This document shows positions 35,953 to 48,209 of a stretch of 64,000 bases of DNA, in pieces. The first letter of the stretch is position 1; every line of letters begins with the position of its first letter. A program made the translations under genes and the position numbers. The notes under the pieces are model-generated. The model was not told the DNA's origin, ran no database searches, and was given only the letters and a program-made list of their open reading frames with translations. The DNA lies in the NCBI GenBank assembly GCA_964019695.1, contig OZ026528.1:52296495-52360494 (forward strand). Reading direction: 5' to 3'. The stretch comes from Loripinus fragilis (taxonomy: Eukaryota; Mollusca; Bivalvia; Lucinida; Lucinidae).

Positions 35953-35975
35953 TCTGAAATTACAGAACTAAGTTT
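35953..35975 (-). promoter_or_regulatory. Possible 3' splice site upstream of the B-box gene
   Basis: On the minus strand CTGTAATTTCAG is followed by AGGC, with the AG at 35955-35954 and the ATG 19 bases further on. This fits an intron in the 5' untranslated region, common for single-coding-exon TRIM genes. Just upstream, TTTTATAAAC (about 35980-35971) could instead act as a TATA box, giving a very short leader. I favour the splice site. Confidence 0.5.
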
Positions 35976-36089
35976 ATAAAACAAGCATTTGCCGATGTTT
36001 CATATCTATATTTGGTATTTCACAATATATGAATAAAGAAAGACAATAGCCTAAAAATTGAAAGAAATGAACCAATACATGAGATTTTG

Positions 36090-36180
36090 GTATGTATTGT
36101 ATAGGCGAGCAGCAATAGCTCAGACGAGCCTGTGCATATGCACAGTCTCGCCAGTCTATGCTGCTCGCAAACACAAAGTA
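36090..36180. repeat. Palindromic core related to MITE-A
   Basis: GCGAGCAGCAATAGCTCAGA and CTATGCTGCTCGC flank the perfect centre TGTGCATATGCACA. It resembles the MITE-A interior but lacks its ends. Confidence 0.6.
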
Positions 36181-36739
36181 TGGAAGCAGATAAAGTGTCG
36201 AATCCACCTTAAGACGCCTAAGTTCTATGGCTAGCTACACATGCAAGTTTAAAGAGTAATTTAACGCATGTGCCTTAACATGCTTTGGAAGCGGTCCTTT
36301 GGAAAACATGGGATTCTAAAGTGGTTAGCTGGTACGTCTTACAATGGAAGAGGTGTCATGGCATCGACGGGTTTGCGCCGTTAAAAATATAACTTAAGTT
36401 ATATTTTTTAGTTATGGTGGTCATTCGAATATGCATATATGGTACAGAATATTATTGGGAACATTTGTGTGAAATTATATAAATTCTGATCACTGATCAG
36501 CGGTTAAGGAGGAGATGCTGGATTAAGATATTTCTATTGCAGCGTTGGTGGCCATTTTGTTCAGCAGAGCGAACTCATTTGTGCAATTTTGGTGAAGAGC
36601 CTAATGGAAAACATGTATGTGACTTTGTTTAACATTTCTGACCAGTAGTTCAGGAGATCTCATTTATAAAAAAAGCGTACATACAATGAAAGACGCACGA
36701 CGGACGTTGACTGATATCAAGAAAACATTCACATAATGA

Positions 36740-37075
36740 GTATGACGTACTGACAGACACTAATATTATTATCACACCTCAGATGAGCTAAAACTAGAAA
36801 TACAAATATATTTCAATACTTCTGCCGTAAATGTGACGTACTGACAGACAGAGCCTAATACTATTACTTCACCTCAGATGAGCTAAAACTTGAAATACAA
36901 ATATTTTTCAATACGTATGCTGATAATATGATGCACTGACAGACAGAGCCAAATACTATTACCTCGCCTCATATGAGCTAAAACTTCAAATACAAATGTA
37001 TTTCAATACTTGTGCCGATAATGTGATGCACTGAGAGACAGAGCCTAATACTATTAGCTCACCCAAGTAGCTGTT
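36740..37075. repeat. 91-96 bp tandem repeat, about 4 copies
   Basis: CTGACAGACA-type anchors lie at 36750, 36841, 36937 and 37031, with shared ATGAGCTAAAACTNGAAATACAAAT. The preceding GACGCACGACGGACG resembles the tail of the tandem-core elements, suggesting a relation. Confidence 0.85.
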
Positions 37076-37420
37076 AGGGACAGAGCTAATTGAGCAATTT
37101 GTCCTGCACTATTACTTATAATAGTATACCTTTTCACAAATTTAGTGGCAGCATAATTGCCACTGATCCTGGTGTAACATTTCAATTGCTTTAAAGGTGT
37201 TTTATTCAATTGTAACGATCCAGATAACAGCAGCATCAATAACAGGTAGAAATGTTAGGATTTATCACTGGAAAATGTTTTACCTCATATTGGTTTGGTT
37301 TGAAAATAAGTGCTACTTTATATCGACAATAGTGAAAGCTCAACTGCCACCTCTTTAGGTGTTAACTGACATACATTTACAGTGCAGATGGTCTGGACTA
37401 ATACATCCCAGTAAATATTA

Positions 37421-37657
37421 GAGCCGCGACATGAGATTTCTAACAATGTGATATGTGCGGCCAGCAAAGGCTCAGACCAGCCTGCGCATATGCACAGTCT
37501 GGTCAGAGCCTTTGCTAGTCGCTTGATTATTTTATGAATATTAACCTTTTGCCCGAACATCATTTGGAGTTTCTAAGCTTAAAAGGAGACTGCACAGCCA
37601 TGTCTGAGTCTGCACTTGTAAAAAAGCCACATTGTTGGAAATCACTTGTCGCGGCTC
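37421..37657. mobile_element. MITE-A copy
   Basis: Ends GAGCCGCGACATGAGATTTC and the inverted counterpart ATTGTTGGAAATCACTTGTC + GCGGCTC give roughly 30-bp TIRs. The internal palindrome GCGCATATGCAC is intact. Confidence 0.88.
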
Positions 37658-37851
37658 ACTAATTATTTGCTGAAGGAAGCAAACCAGTATTTCCTGATAC
37701 TTCTGTATAAACAGTCTGATTTTGAAATATGTTGTTTGTACATGCTTTTTCGTGTTTAGATTTACTGCAATCTGATCTGGAACTATCCTGATTGCATATT
37801 ATTTTCGTGTTAGAGTAATTTACCCTGCACTGTAAATAGCATAGACTGGCT

Positions 37852-37930
37852 CCAGTCCTTAAAACAATTTTTCATCAATGTGCCATATCATATTCTTGCA
37901 GCTAGCCTTACTCTGATGGTTCTGTTTTAA
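37852..37930. mobile_element. Single arm of the 3.7 kb fold-back family
   Basis: It matches the left half of 3734-3894 (CCAGTCCTTAAAACAATTTT to GTTCTGTTTTAA) without the right arm. Confidence 0.75.
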
Positions 37931-38384
37931 CTACCTTTATATGACATAGAACGGATGTGCGGCGCGAATAGCCCCTTTATACAGCGCTGCCAGGTATACG
38001 ATAAGCCCGCTTTTTCTAAGAGAAAGTATATGACTGACCCAATTTTTCATCATTGTTATATGAATGGCCCCATTTTCTGACAGCCCTGTTTGAAATACTC
38101 ATATTTTTGCTTAGATATTCAGATCAGAAACCTAAATTGTAATATTTATTTGTAAACTTTGTTTACATACAGCAAAGAGGGAATATAAAAATCAAAGAAC
38201 AGTATATTGCTATGTAAACATTTTGTTCAATCAAGTATGCGAATAGGTCTTTTTTTTCGAAGACCAGGTATATGATTAGGGTAGTTTTAAAAAAACTGGG
38301 CCGCACAACCGTACCAAAATTACCCTCAAGTAACCCCCCCCCACACACACACGAAATTCTACAATAATTGAGCTTCCGCATTTA

Positions 38385-38551
38385 GGAAGCGCAGTGGCTA
38401 TATGGTAGAGTGCTTGTTTCGAGATCGAGGGGGTTGCGCTTTCGAGCCTTACCGGCGCCTGTATATTAATCCTTGCTTATTACTGGTTCAACCCAAGAAG
38501 ACCAATCCCGACGTTGATGAGACGTAAAGAATCAAATCAAACAAATAAAAA
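38385..38551 (+). mobile_element. tRNA-headed SINE
   Basis: Diverged A-box (GTGGCTATATGGTAGAG) and B-box (CTTTCGAGCCTTAC), a shortened body and the tail GACGTAAAGAATCAAATCAA. Confidence 0.75.
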
Positions 38552-38616
38552 TACATGAAACGAAGTTTTTTTATATGTTTCAAACAAAACGAATTATGTG
38601 TTTATCTTTTGTTAGG

Positions 38617-38812
38617 GATCGCAGTGGCTCAGTAGTAGAGTGCTGGACTTGAGACCGAGGGGCCGTTGGTTCGAGCCTCACCGGCGTCACTGTGTTGTGT
38701 CCTTGAGCAAGACACATTAATCCTACCTTAGTAATGGTTCAACTCAACCCGTCCCTACATAACTGAAAGATTGTTGATGGGACATAAAGAGTCAAATCAA
38801 ACAAACAATCAT
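38617..38812 (+). mobile_element. tRNA-headed SINE
   Basis: A-box GTGGCTCAGTAGTAGAG, B-box TGGTTCGAGCCTCACC, body GTGTCCTTGAGCAAGACACA and tail GGGACATAAAGAGTCAAATC. It lies inside sequence equivalent to the end of the composite segment (5190-5287). Confidence 0.82.
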
Positions 38813-38867
38813 ATAATTTTGTTTTTCTATTACCTAATATGGGCAGGTATTCTTATAACTGTGCGAC

Positions 38868-39487
38868 TGATAGATGCAGCAAAAACACTGCCTATATAAC
38901 ATTATGACTGCCAATAACGTATTACTCAATTTTTACTGTGTATTTACCTGAAGCAGCAAAATCGAACAAACTTTTGATCTTCTTTCGATTTCCTAATTAC
39001 TTATTAGAGTGATTTATCTCCCTTGAACAAATTCATACATTCTATATTACCTGAGCATCGAGTGAGCAGCCAACAGATATGCTTAAGTTATCTGCTGACA
39101 ATACACGTTGACTGTCCATTTGTTTATAATTCATTTTTACAGTCTGCCGACCCATACGCTGCAGAATGGAACAATACTTTTCGATCGACTTTCGTTTTCC
39201 TAATACTTATAAGAGGAGTCACGACTTCCTTGTCCCTGGGTGGCCCACAGTGGAAAAAAACACTGACTGCATAAAAGTGTGACTGTCAATTTATCCAAAT
39301 GTACTTATAGATAATTTTCTGGCTGTTCACTTACCCACATACAGCAAATTCTTCAGTTAATCTAAACGTCCAACAGTAGTGATAATATGACTCAGTTAAA
39401 ACAAGTCCATGCTTAACAAATAACAAGTGTAAGCTTTATAAATAAAAACAAGTATAAGCTTTTTTAATATAAGCTAGAGATCTGTAT

Positions 39488-39546
<59 letters not shown>

Positions 39547-39996
39547 GATGTTGAGAAGGAGTGGCTGGAAATATTGGTCCCATGGTACGAGACGTCGCAT
39601 TCTTATTCATTTTCATTTGAGTGATTATTAGCTGAGTGCGCATACTATTGATAAACTTCTGTTTGGATATTCAAATATATTGCTGCAGATCTGAGCCCCT
39701 CCAACCAAAGCTGTCAGTCATGTCTTTAGCTTATATGTGTGCACACAATATTCTTGTAGTTAGATTTATGCTGTAGTAGAATAAACATGTAGATAGCATG
39801 GTTCCAAACAACGTCTAAGTGAAAATAATACTAAATGCTATAACGGACGAACATCATGGGTACTAATGCCAAATCATACTGACGAACGCAAATCTGTCCA
39901 CATATCACACCCAGAGTACTTTTGTATGTCAACATGATGGAAAAATGCAATTTTTGTGTAAGTTTTCATTGAAAACGAGAGCTTTAGACACAGGTG
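38868..39996 (+). repeat. Composite segment, copy 4 (5' part, interrupted by Ngaro)
   Basis: It matches 1-1156 of copy 1, from ACTGATAGATGCAGCAAAAA through the TG microsatellite (39492-39545) to GACACAGGTG. The match resumes at 48013 with CTGAGTGTATTGACC and ends at about 48205. Confidence 0.9.
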
Positions 39997-40282
39997 GTGA
40001 AGCTATGTTTCAGAGCTAGTAAGTAACTGGAGGACACGGTGTATCTATAAGGTGTTCTGTTCTATTCGTAGGTATACAAATAATGTCTCCGCCCTAGCGC
40101 CATCTGACGTCAGTGTATGACTATCAGAGTCTTTATTGGTCCGCTAGTATGAGACGCTCAAATTGATTGGATGTGCTCTTTGCGCACGCCAGAAAATTTT
40201 TCCTTATCTCGGGACAGGGCCTTACTCTAGCCCGAGTCATTCTCATTTTACGCTTGTAACTGGAAGGTTGAGAAGTTTATTT
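39997..40282 (+). repeat. Ngaro split direct repeat A1
   Basis: Begins GTGAAGCTATGTTTCAGAGC and ends GAGAAGTTTATTT. Near-identical copies are A2 (46724-47022) and A3 (47426-47717). All contain CTCGGGACAGGGCCTTACTC and a TCTGACGTCA motif. Confidence 0.9.
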
Positions 40283-40395
40283 GGAAGAAGTTTGAAAGAT
40301 ATACCTGACAGATAGATAGCCCGGAATAGATTAGTGTGAAGACTGAACTGTTTTATTTACGTTGCTAGATCTCAGCGTTAGGCTCTCTGCGAGCA

Positions 40396-41681
40396 ATGGG
40401 AGAACACGCCCAAGGCTCTAGGCTTAAAACTTACTCACTAAGAAAAGGTACTGGACAGGACTACGAAAGAATGAATGAAGGTGATGCTAAGTTGAAAAAG
40501 CAGCTGGCTAACGTCAGAGATATGCCAGCGAAAACACCTGGGCAGTCGATCGTGGTACTTGAGGGGTCAGAGTTGGACGACGGTAGCAGCAAGAAGCAGG
40601 GGACATCACTCCCAAAGACGAATAAGCAAATCGAAGCGTTGGACAAAGAGATTCTTGAGCTCCATGCCTCTATTTCTAAGACTCAGTCAAGTTTGAAAGA
40701 GGTATCGATAAAGAAGCAGTGTAGAGATCGATCCACCAGAGTGGCGAAGTTACCCAAGGAATTGTTCGCTGTAGAGTAGCAATTACAGAAGGCAGAGGAA
40801 GAAGATGAGCCACGTAAACATGTGACACTAACTAAATCCTGTAATTCTAAGGGGTTTTCAGGGAAATCCTCGCGTGTCAGAGACATTGTATCTTCCCAAA
40901 ATGACTGTGAACATTCCGGGGAAGTTGACTTAAATGACCTAAAGCAGAACCCCAGATTGGTTGCCACAGTTAACAATCAACTTTCTTCCATGGGCCTTGT
41001 CCAGTCCTCGGACTCTGAAGACAGTGAATTAAGCAACAAAGTGTTAAATCCCGAGGCCTTGTGTCAATCAGTTAAATGTTCAAAGTCAAAAAAGTGCAAA
41101 TCCGGTCTTTATCAGAAATCTGCAGACTCAGCATTGTTCCCTCAGCTTTGACCGCATACAGCCCTGCAGTATGAATATGTGTCAGAGTCCGTAGAATTCA
41201 TGTCCCTTGATATCAAGATGTTCTTAGCGGGGGAGATTGAGATAGTAATGGGGACTCAGACACCTTTGGCAGAGAAAGCAGGCCAATTAAAATTACTGAG
41301 AAAGCTAATGTACTTTGCAAACATTTATGGTCAGCACTTTTAAGGTTCTATGCCGCATGGGTGAGAAAAATTGAAGTGGGTTTGAGTACTTGGTCCGATG
41401 ACCCAAATGAAATAGAAACACACATGTTGGCCAGGTACACGTTAAACAAAAACAAAGGGATAAATATGCAGGTTAAGAGTTCTTCCTCTATGAATTCGGA
41501 GCAGGTTTGGTGGTGTCCAGACTGCAATAAACAACAGTGCTCAGCTGGTTCTTCTGTGCACCAAAAATTCATCAAAAATCAATCACTAACTATAAAGCAC
41601 ATCTGTAGCAGTTGTCTTAAGATAGACAAGAAACAGCTAGAGCACCCCCAAACATCTGCTGCGTGTTCTTACAGGAAGTGA
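40396..41681 (+). pseudogene. Ngaro ORF1, gag-like, broken
   Basis: One frame runs 40396-41345 with two in-frame stops (TAG at 40777, TGA at 41150) and a TAA at about 41343. A shift of frame at about 41335 continues it to 41681. The first half is charged and helical (KEILELHASISKTQSSLKEV), and the last part carries a Cys-rich zinc-binding-like segment (WWCPDCNKQQC ... HICSSCLKI). This layout fits the structural ORF1 of Ngaro elements. Each break is a single base change or small indel. Confidence 0.75.
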
Positions 41682-41696
41682 CTATCTTCTGGCGCA

Positions 41697-43558
41697 GTGG
41701 CCGATCAACCCAATGTAGTAGGCAATTTAGTCACCTTTCAGAATAGTGGGGCAGTCCATCATTTAAGTGTTTTTGAATCAAACGCAAAGAATTCGAAGAG
41801 TCCATTGATTGTAGAAGGTGGCTTCATAAAGTCAAACGTAGAGCCGTTACTTATTGGCCCATCCAAAAAGAACAATAATGAGCAAATGTTTCTTGAATTA
41901 TGTCAAACTGTGAAAGATTCGGGCTTGTATAATTTCGAATCATGTAGAATTTCCCTTCATACAAAGCTAAGTATCTCTTTCTTCAGATTCATGCTGTCTG
42001 ATTATGAAGACAAGGAAGTTTGCGAATTCCTTGAGTACGGTTTTCCCACTGGTTTTATGGACAAAATAAAAACCGGTCCTCCTCAAGTCAAAAACCACAA
42101 AGGCGTAATACAATTCCCAAAAGAAGTCCGTGATTATCTCTCGAAGGAGTTATCTTATGACGCGGTATTGGGTCCCTTTAAGGACATTCCCTTTTCAGAG
42201 GAATTTTGGATTTCCCCTCTCAATACTGTAGACAAAAAAGACCGATGAAATAAGGGTAATTCTAGATCTCAGTTATCTGGAGGGGTCAGCAGTAAATGAT
42301 GGGATACCAAAGAACTCCTATTTGGGTTCTCACGTCAACTTGATATTCCAGAGGGTAGACGATTTAGTAGCTCTAGTAACAGAACATGGTAGGGGCTGTC
42401 TTCTCTATAAGTGTGGCTTAATGCGTGCTTATATACAGATCCCAGTGGATCCTAGTGATGTCCCCTTATTAGGCTATGGTTTTGAGGGGAACTTTTATTT
42501 TTGACAAATTCTTAGTATGGGTTTACGATCGGCCGCTCATATCTGTCAGCGTGTTACCAAGGCGATCAGGTTCATGTGTTTCATGATGAAAATTGCTATT
42601 TTAAATTATTTAGATGACTTTGCAGGGGCAGGCGACCCAGCCAGGGCACACAAATCCTTTATTGAGCTTGGGCAACTGTTAGAGTCATGTGGCATTGAAG
42701 AGTCCAAGCAAAAGGCTTACCCTCCTTCAACGAGGATGACTTTTATAGGAGTCCTTTTTGACTCAGAAGAATTGACACTTAGTGTAACTCCAGAGCGGTT
42801 ACAGGAAATTCTCAGGTTATTGGAGGTTTGGCTATTAAAGACAGAGGCAATTTTACAGGAACTTCAGTCTTTGATAGGCAAATTATCTTTCATTTCTTCC
42901 TGCGTTCAGGCCAGTAGAGAATTATGTGTAGGCTTTTGTCGTGGTTGCGTCAGATACACGGTAAGAAGTCTGTTCAGCAGATCCCCATGTCTGTGCGCAA
43001 AGATCTTTTATGGTGGAAAGCCTTTTACCTCAGTACAATCGGATTTCAATGATGCTGTTAGAGGAATTTCCTGAACCAGATGCTCTGTTCTCTTGCGATG
43101 CTTGTCCCTCAGGTTGTGGGGGCATGATGCAGGATTCTTATTTTCACGAAGAATTTCCTCCCTTTATTCAAGAAAGGAAACTCCATACCAATGCCTTAGA
43201 GCTAGTAACCACTGTGGTAGCACTGAAATTGTGGGGTTCCAAATTAAGGGGAAAGAAAGTTTTGATCCTATGTGATAATATGTCATCATGCAGGTTAATT
43301 AACCGAGGCTTCTCTAGGAATGTGTTTCACCAGACATGTTTGAGAGAAATCTGTTATACCGCAGCTCTGAATGAATTCATTGTAAGGGCTCAACATATCA
43401 GAACAAAAGAGAACAGAGTGGCTGATATTTTATCAAGGTGGCATTTGAGCAAGAATTCCAATCAATTGTTCAGAGACAGTATTGGAATTCCTGACCCCAC
43501 GTGCGTCATGGTTGACAGCAATTCATTTCGCTTAAACAGCATTTGGAAAAGCGGATAG
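41697..43558 (+). pseudogene. Ngaro ORF2: reverse transcriptase and RNase H, broken
   Basis: The open pieces 41697-42248, 42322-42504, 42517-43074 and 43010-43558 succeed one another by small frame changes and one in-frame stop (TGA at about 42502). The RT has the DIRS-type MGLRSA...ICQRVT block and a YLDD box at about 42607-42618. The motif A aspartate is replaced by Gly (CGLMRAY where the family has D-x-x-RAY). RNase H follows with its acidic residues present: DACPSGCGG, NALEL, LCDN and VADILSRW. It would have made cDNA and degraded the template. It is inactive both by frame breaks and by the motif A change. Confidence 0.85.
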
Positions 43559-43606
43559 GGATATTTTCCCTTTTTAACAATGTAAGGCCGTCTTAAAAAC
43601 TTTTTC

Positions 43607-44610
43607 TTGGTTTTTCTTACAGAAATGTCCTTGATGAAATTGCAAAAAGAAGTTAAGCATTCTATGAGGGCTGCTTTTGCCAAGGGCACCACAAAAAGCT
43701 TAGAAGCTCAATGGAAAGCCTATTTTTATTTTGCGAGTTCTATAGACTCAAGGCATTGCCTACCACATCAGATATTTTGTGCCTTTATGCACAGTTTTTA
43801 TGTCGATCCTTCAAATCGGTGGAGTCTGTGAAGAACTACATTTCAGGCGTCAAAACCATGCGCTACTTTTTGGATGTAGTGTTTCCTGCACAACAACTAG
43901 TGCACTTAGGACTATTATTCAAAGGTCTAGCTAGGAAAAAACCCTCACCTGCCAAATAGGGCTCTTCCCATAACTCCACAGATTTTGCTGAACATGTTTT
44001 CTTTTATGGACACATCAAAGCCCAATGATGCCATCATTTGGTGTGCCTTTTTATTCATGTTTTTCTTAATGGCTAGAAAATCAAATATTGTTCCTAATTC
44101 ACTTGCAGACTTTTCTTCTGACAAACAGTTGATAAGACAGGATGTTCACCATTCACTTGTTGTAAGGATCAAGTGGTCCAAGACTAATCAATTTGGTAGC
44201 AGGTTGCTAAAAATATCATTAACAGCGATACACGGCTTGGTGCTTTGTCACGTGTCAGCATACACCAACATGGTCAGCCTGTGCCCAGCAAAAGACATAG
44301 ATCCTGCCTTTTGCATTAATAATAGCAATAAAAGGGTAGTGCCTCTACTGTACGCACAGTTACAGCATAGGCTTAAGTCAATGATAGCCAAAACAGGCAG
44401 GGACCCTAACCTCTTTAGTTCACACAGTTTTAGAAGGGGGGCTGTTCTTGGGCCTTTAAATCGGGTGTCCCAATAAATCTCATTCGACACCATGGTGACT
44501 GGTTGTTTGACTGCCATAAGAACTACTTAGCCTTCGACTTTCAGACAAAATTATCTGTTAGTAGTGATATGGCTACGGGAATCCTTGAATCTTTATTTTC
44601 ATTGGCTTAG
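43607..44610 (+). pseudogene. Ngaro tyrosine recombinase, broken
   Basis: The pieces 43607-43831, 43711-43959 and 43985-44476 overlap or abut in different frames. Catalytic signatures are visible: FLMARKSNIVP with the first Arg, HSFRRG (H-x-x-R box) at about 44424, and after a one-base loss in a G run at about 44436 a GDW...HKNYL segment with the candidate nucleophile Tyr, ending in TAG at 44608. The enzyme would integrate circular cDNA, which explains the absence of a target duplication. The N-terminal helical domain is recognisable (TTKSLEAQWKAY). An intron-acceptor-like TTCTTACAG ends at 43622 just before the first ATG. Confidence 0.83.
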
Positions 44611-44638
44611 TTTAATAGGCTGACTTGTTTATTTTCAG

Positions 44639-45165
44639 AGAGGAGTGCCATTAGAGTCTCCATAGTGTCGGATTCCATAGCCAAATATATCGACAACATA
44701 CGGCACTGTTAGGTCATAGCCTTTTTAAACATCAACATCAACGCCTTGACCCACAAAATTCAGGCAAGGAATTTTATTCTGGATAGGGAATTCACCATTT
44801 TTCATGTTGGGACTAATAACATTGAAACAAAGAATGCAGGTGAAATTTTGAGCTGCTATAACAACCTAATTTCAGTGATCAGGCAAAACAGCCACACAAA
44901 AATTATTATTTCGGCTATACTTCCCCGTCCTAAAGACCATAGTTCATTGGGAGACAGGGTTAAGCTTGTTAACACAAAACTGAAGCCTTTGTGTACGGAA
45001 AGAAACGTGCAATTTCTCCATACATTAAGGCCCTTTCTTAAAAATTGTCAGCCTATTAGGGAGTTATATGCAGTAAATGATCAGGGTCTGCATTTGAACT
45101 TGGAAGGTGTACGACGTTTGCGACAGTTTTTCATCAACTACGTGGCTCATTTAATTAAAAAATAG
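44639..45165 (+). pseudogene. Ngaro SGNH/GDSL hydrolase-like ORF, one stop
   Basis: A single frame from 44644 to the stop at 45163 is interrupted only by TAG at 44710. Block I is IVSDSIAKYI with the nucleophile Ser in SDS, block III is HVGTNN, and block V is DQGLHLN with the D-x-x-H pair. This is a compact SGNH-type esterase or hydrolase domain, reported as an accessory ORF of some Ngaro elements; its substrate is unknown. The acceptor-like TTTATTTTCAG directly precedes it (AG at 44637-44638), 28 bases after the recombinase stop. Confidence 0.8.
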
Positions 45166-45169
45166 GTCC

Positions 45170-46482
45170 TTCATAGTATCTCCTTTCCTTTGGGTTTCAC
45201 TGCCGACTGTTACTTGCAGGCTCATCCCAGGGCGCTTGTCTCCCTGTGGGGCCAGTCCCCCCTTTTAGGGAATAAGTTCTCCCTTAGGACTGGAGCTTGT
45301 CCACCCAGTATGTTATGGGTTGTCACGCTCATCAGGCCACAGTGAATGTTTTAGGATTTGAGAGAGCTTGCGAGTTGTCGAAATTCTGATCCAAAACGCA
45401 GGATGTGCCACTTCAGGGTGGTTTGATATTAGGAATTGTAAATATATTTATTCATTTCAGAAATGATTATCAATAGTGAATCCCCACTTTTTTGAGGGAT
45501 AAGTAAATTCAGAGACAAGTAAGTTACATGTTCAGCTTATTGTTAAATTGCTTACGCTGCTTTCTAATTTATATGCTTCATTTGCTTGCTTTCGCTTAGT
45601 TACAGTTGTTACTGCCCTTAGGGCCTTCCCATTACACACTTTCTGATGGTAGGCCATTGTCAAGGTGTCCAGCTTTCTGTCATCTGGTTACAGTGCACAA
45701 AATCATAATCAAAACAGGGGGTCCAGGAATATCCTTGGCTCATCAATTATTGATGGATATGGAATTCTTCCCACACCCTGGAACAAGAAAAATAGCAGGA
45801 TTTTGAGATTCCCAGTCACAGAGTAGTTATATGGGAAGTCAGACTAAAGTTTTTGCTTTGGGAAGTTCCTGGCTCTCTTATTGCCAAATTGAAAGCACTG
45901 GTTTAAGTCATGTGGCTCGAAGGTTCCCTTTTATTTTTAGCTGCCTTATTCGGGGATAATCCTAGGATGGGCCCTATCCATTTTGTGAGAGAACTATTAA
46001 CGTTTTGCTGAAATGGACATTATTTTTGGCTGGGCTCCATATACAAGCTATTCAAATCTCGTGTCAGTTATGCTCTAATGTGGGTATTAAGGATTCTTGG
46101 GCCCATCAAATTTGGCAAGGGCTCATAAAAATTTAAAATGACCTGTTAAAATTTGGAAATTACATGTATTTGTATGAGATATGGACCATTGACCCATTTT
46201 AAGGGCCCATCATCATTTTTGGCTAGGAGTATCCCTGCTTATTTGTTGAGTTTGTTCCTCCTTTCATGTGTGTAGGTACATGTGTATACAGATGTTCAGT
46301 TTATGCTGGGATGGTTCTAGAATACATTATGTTAGGCTTAAGTCTGTCGCATGCAGTTAAAATATATATCCCTGGATTGACTACAAATCATAGTAGATCG
46401 ATAAACACCATTCTAGGGTCAATACTCAACAGCAAGGTTAAATACACCGTTTCTTCCCCCTTGCCTTTCTTGCTTTGTGTTT
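45170..46482. other. Ngaro 3' non-coding region
   Basis: About 1.3 kb between the hydrolase ORF and B1, with no long frame of recognisable origin. It includes an imperfect hairpin at about 45255-45296 (CAGTCCCCCCTTTTAGGG / CCCTTAGGACTG). Short frames at 45606 and 46266 have no support. Confidence 0.6.
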
Positions 46483-46723
46483 GGCGGCTTCTCTCGTGTG
46501 AGGAAGTTCGTCATTTATTTAGGTGACTGTACGTGGTTAAATCTATTGATTATGTGAATTGAAGGATTAATTTCATATATATATATATTCACAAGGTCAA
46601 TCACTGATGTGTACATATGTATATAATATATTTTGAACGGCAAACACAAGCGATAAAGTAAAAAGACCAATTTTAATAAGATGCTTTTGTATTTCTTTAC
46701 CTTCGGACCGTATGAAGTTAATT
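46483..46723 (+). repeat. Ngaro split direct repeat B1
   Basis: GGCGGCTTCTCTCGTG through GGTGACTGTACGTGG to TTCTTTACCTTCGG plus 16-17 extra bases before A2. Copies are B2 (47095-47425) and B3 (47791-48012). Confidence 0.9.
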
Positions 46724-47425
<702 letters not shown>

Positions 47426-48012
47426 GTGAAGCTATGTTTCATAGCTAGTAATTAAATGGATGACACGGTGTATCTATAAGGTGCTCTGTTCTGTTCTATT
47501 CGTAGGTAAACAAATAATGTCTCCGCCCTAGCGCCATCTGACGTCACTGTATGAATATAAGAGTCGTTTATTGGTCAGCTAGTATGAGATGCTCAAATTG
47601 ATTGGCTGTGCTCTTTGCACGTGCCAGAAAATTTTTCCTTATCTCGGGACAGGGCCTTACTCTAGCCCGAGTCATACTCCTTTTACGCTTGTAACTGGAA
47701 GGTTGAGAAGTTTATTTACCCACCCTCTTCCACCCTCAACATATTTTTTTTGATTGTTAGTACTTTTCTGTACATTTTGTATTCTAAACTGGCGGCTTCT
47801 CTCGTGTGAGGAAGTTCGTCATTTATTAAGGTGACTGTACGTGGTTAAATCTATTGATTATGTGAATTCAAGGATTAATTTCATACATATATATTCACAA
47901 GGTCAGTCACTGATCTGTACATATGTATATAATATATTTTGACTGGCAAACACAAGTGATAAAGTAAAAAGACCAATTTTAATAAGATGCTTTTGTATTT
48001 CTTTACCTTTGG
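47426..48012 (+). repeat. Ngaro A3-link-B3 terminal unit
   Basis: The last repeat unit, ending TTCTTTACCTTTGG directly against the composite-segment flank CTGAGTGTAT. Confidence 0.9.
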
Positions 48013-48205
48013 CTGAGTGTATTGACCTTTATTTATTATTCCTAAGCAATGGTTAAATCAGTCCATGTAATCTGAAGGATATTGCCCAAATTTTCAGGTG
48101 GGATGACTTTCACACCAAGTAACAAAACTACGCTGGAGTTCCAACGCTGTCATTTCATTTATTGTTGCAGATGGTTTTGTTGTAGCCAAGATAACACGCC
48201 TATGA
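48013..48205 (+). repeat. Composite segment copy 4, continuation
   Basis: Matches about 1157-1347 of copy 1 (CCTAAGCAATGGTTAAATCA, ACCAAGTAACAAAAC, CCAACGCTGTCATTTCATTT). It then joins the block shared with 13.8 kb. Confidence 0.88.
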
Positions 48206-48209
48206 AATT

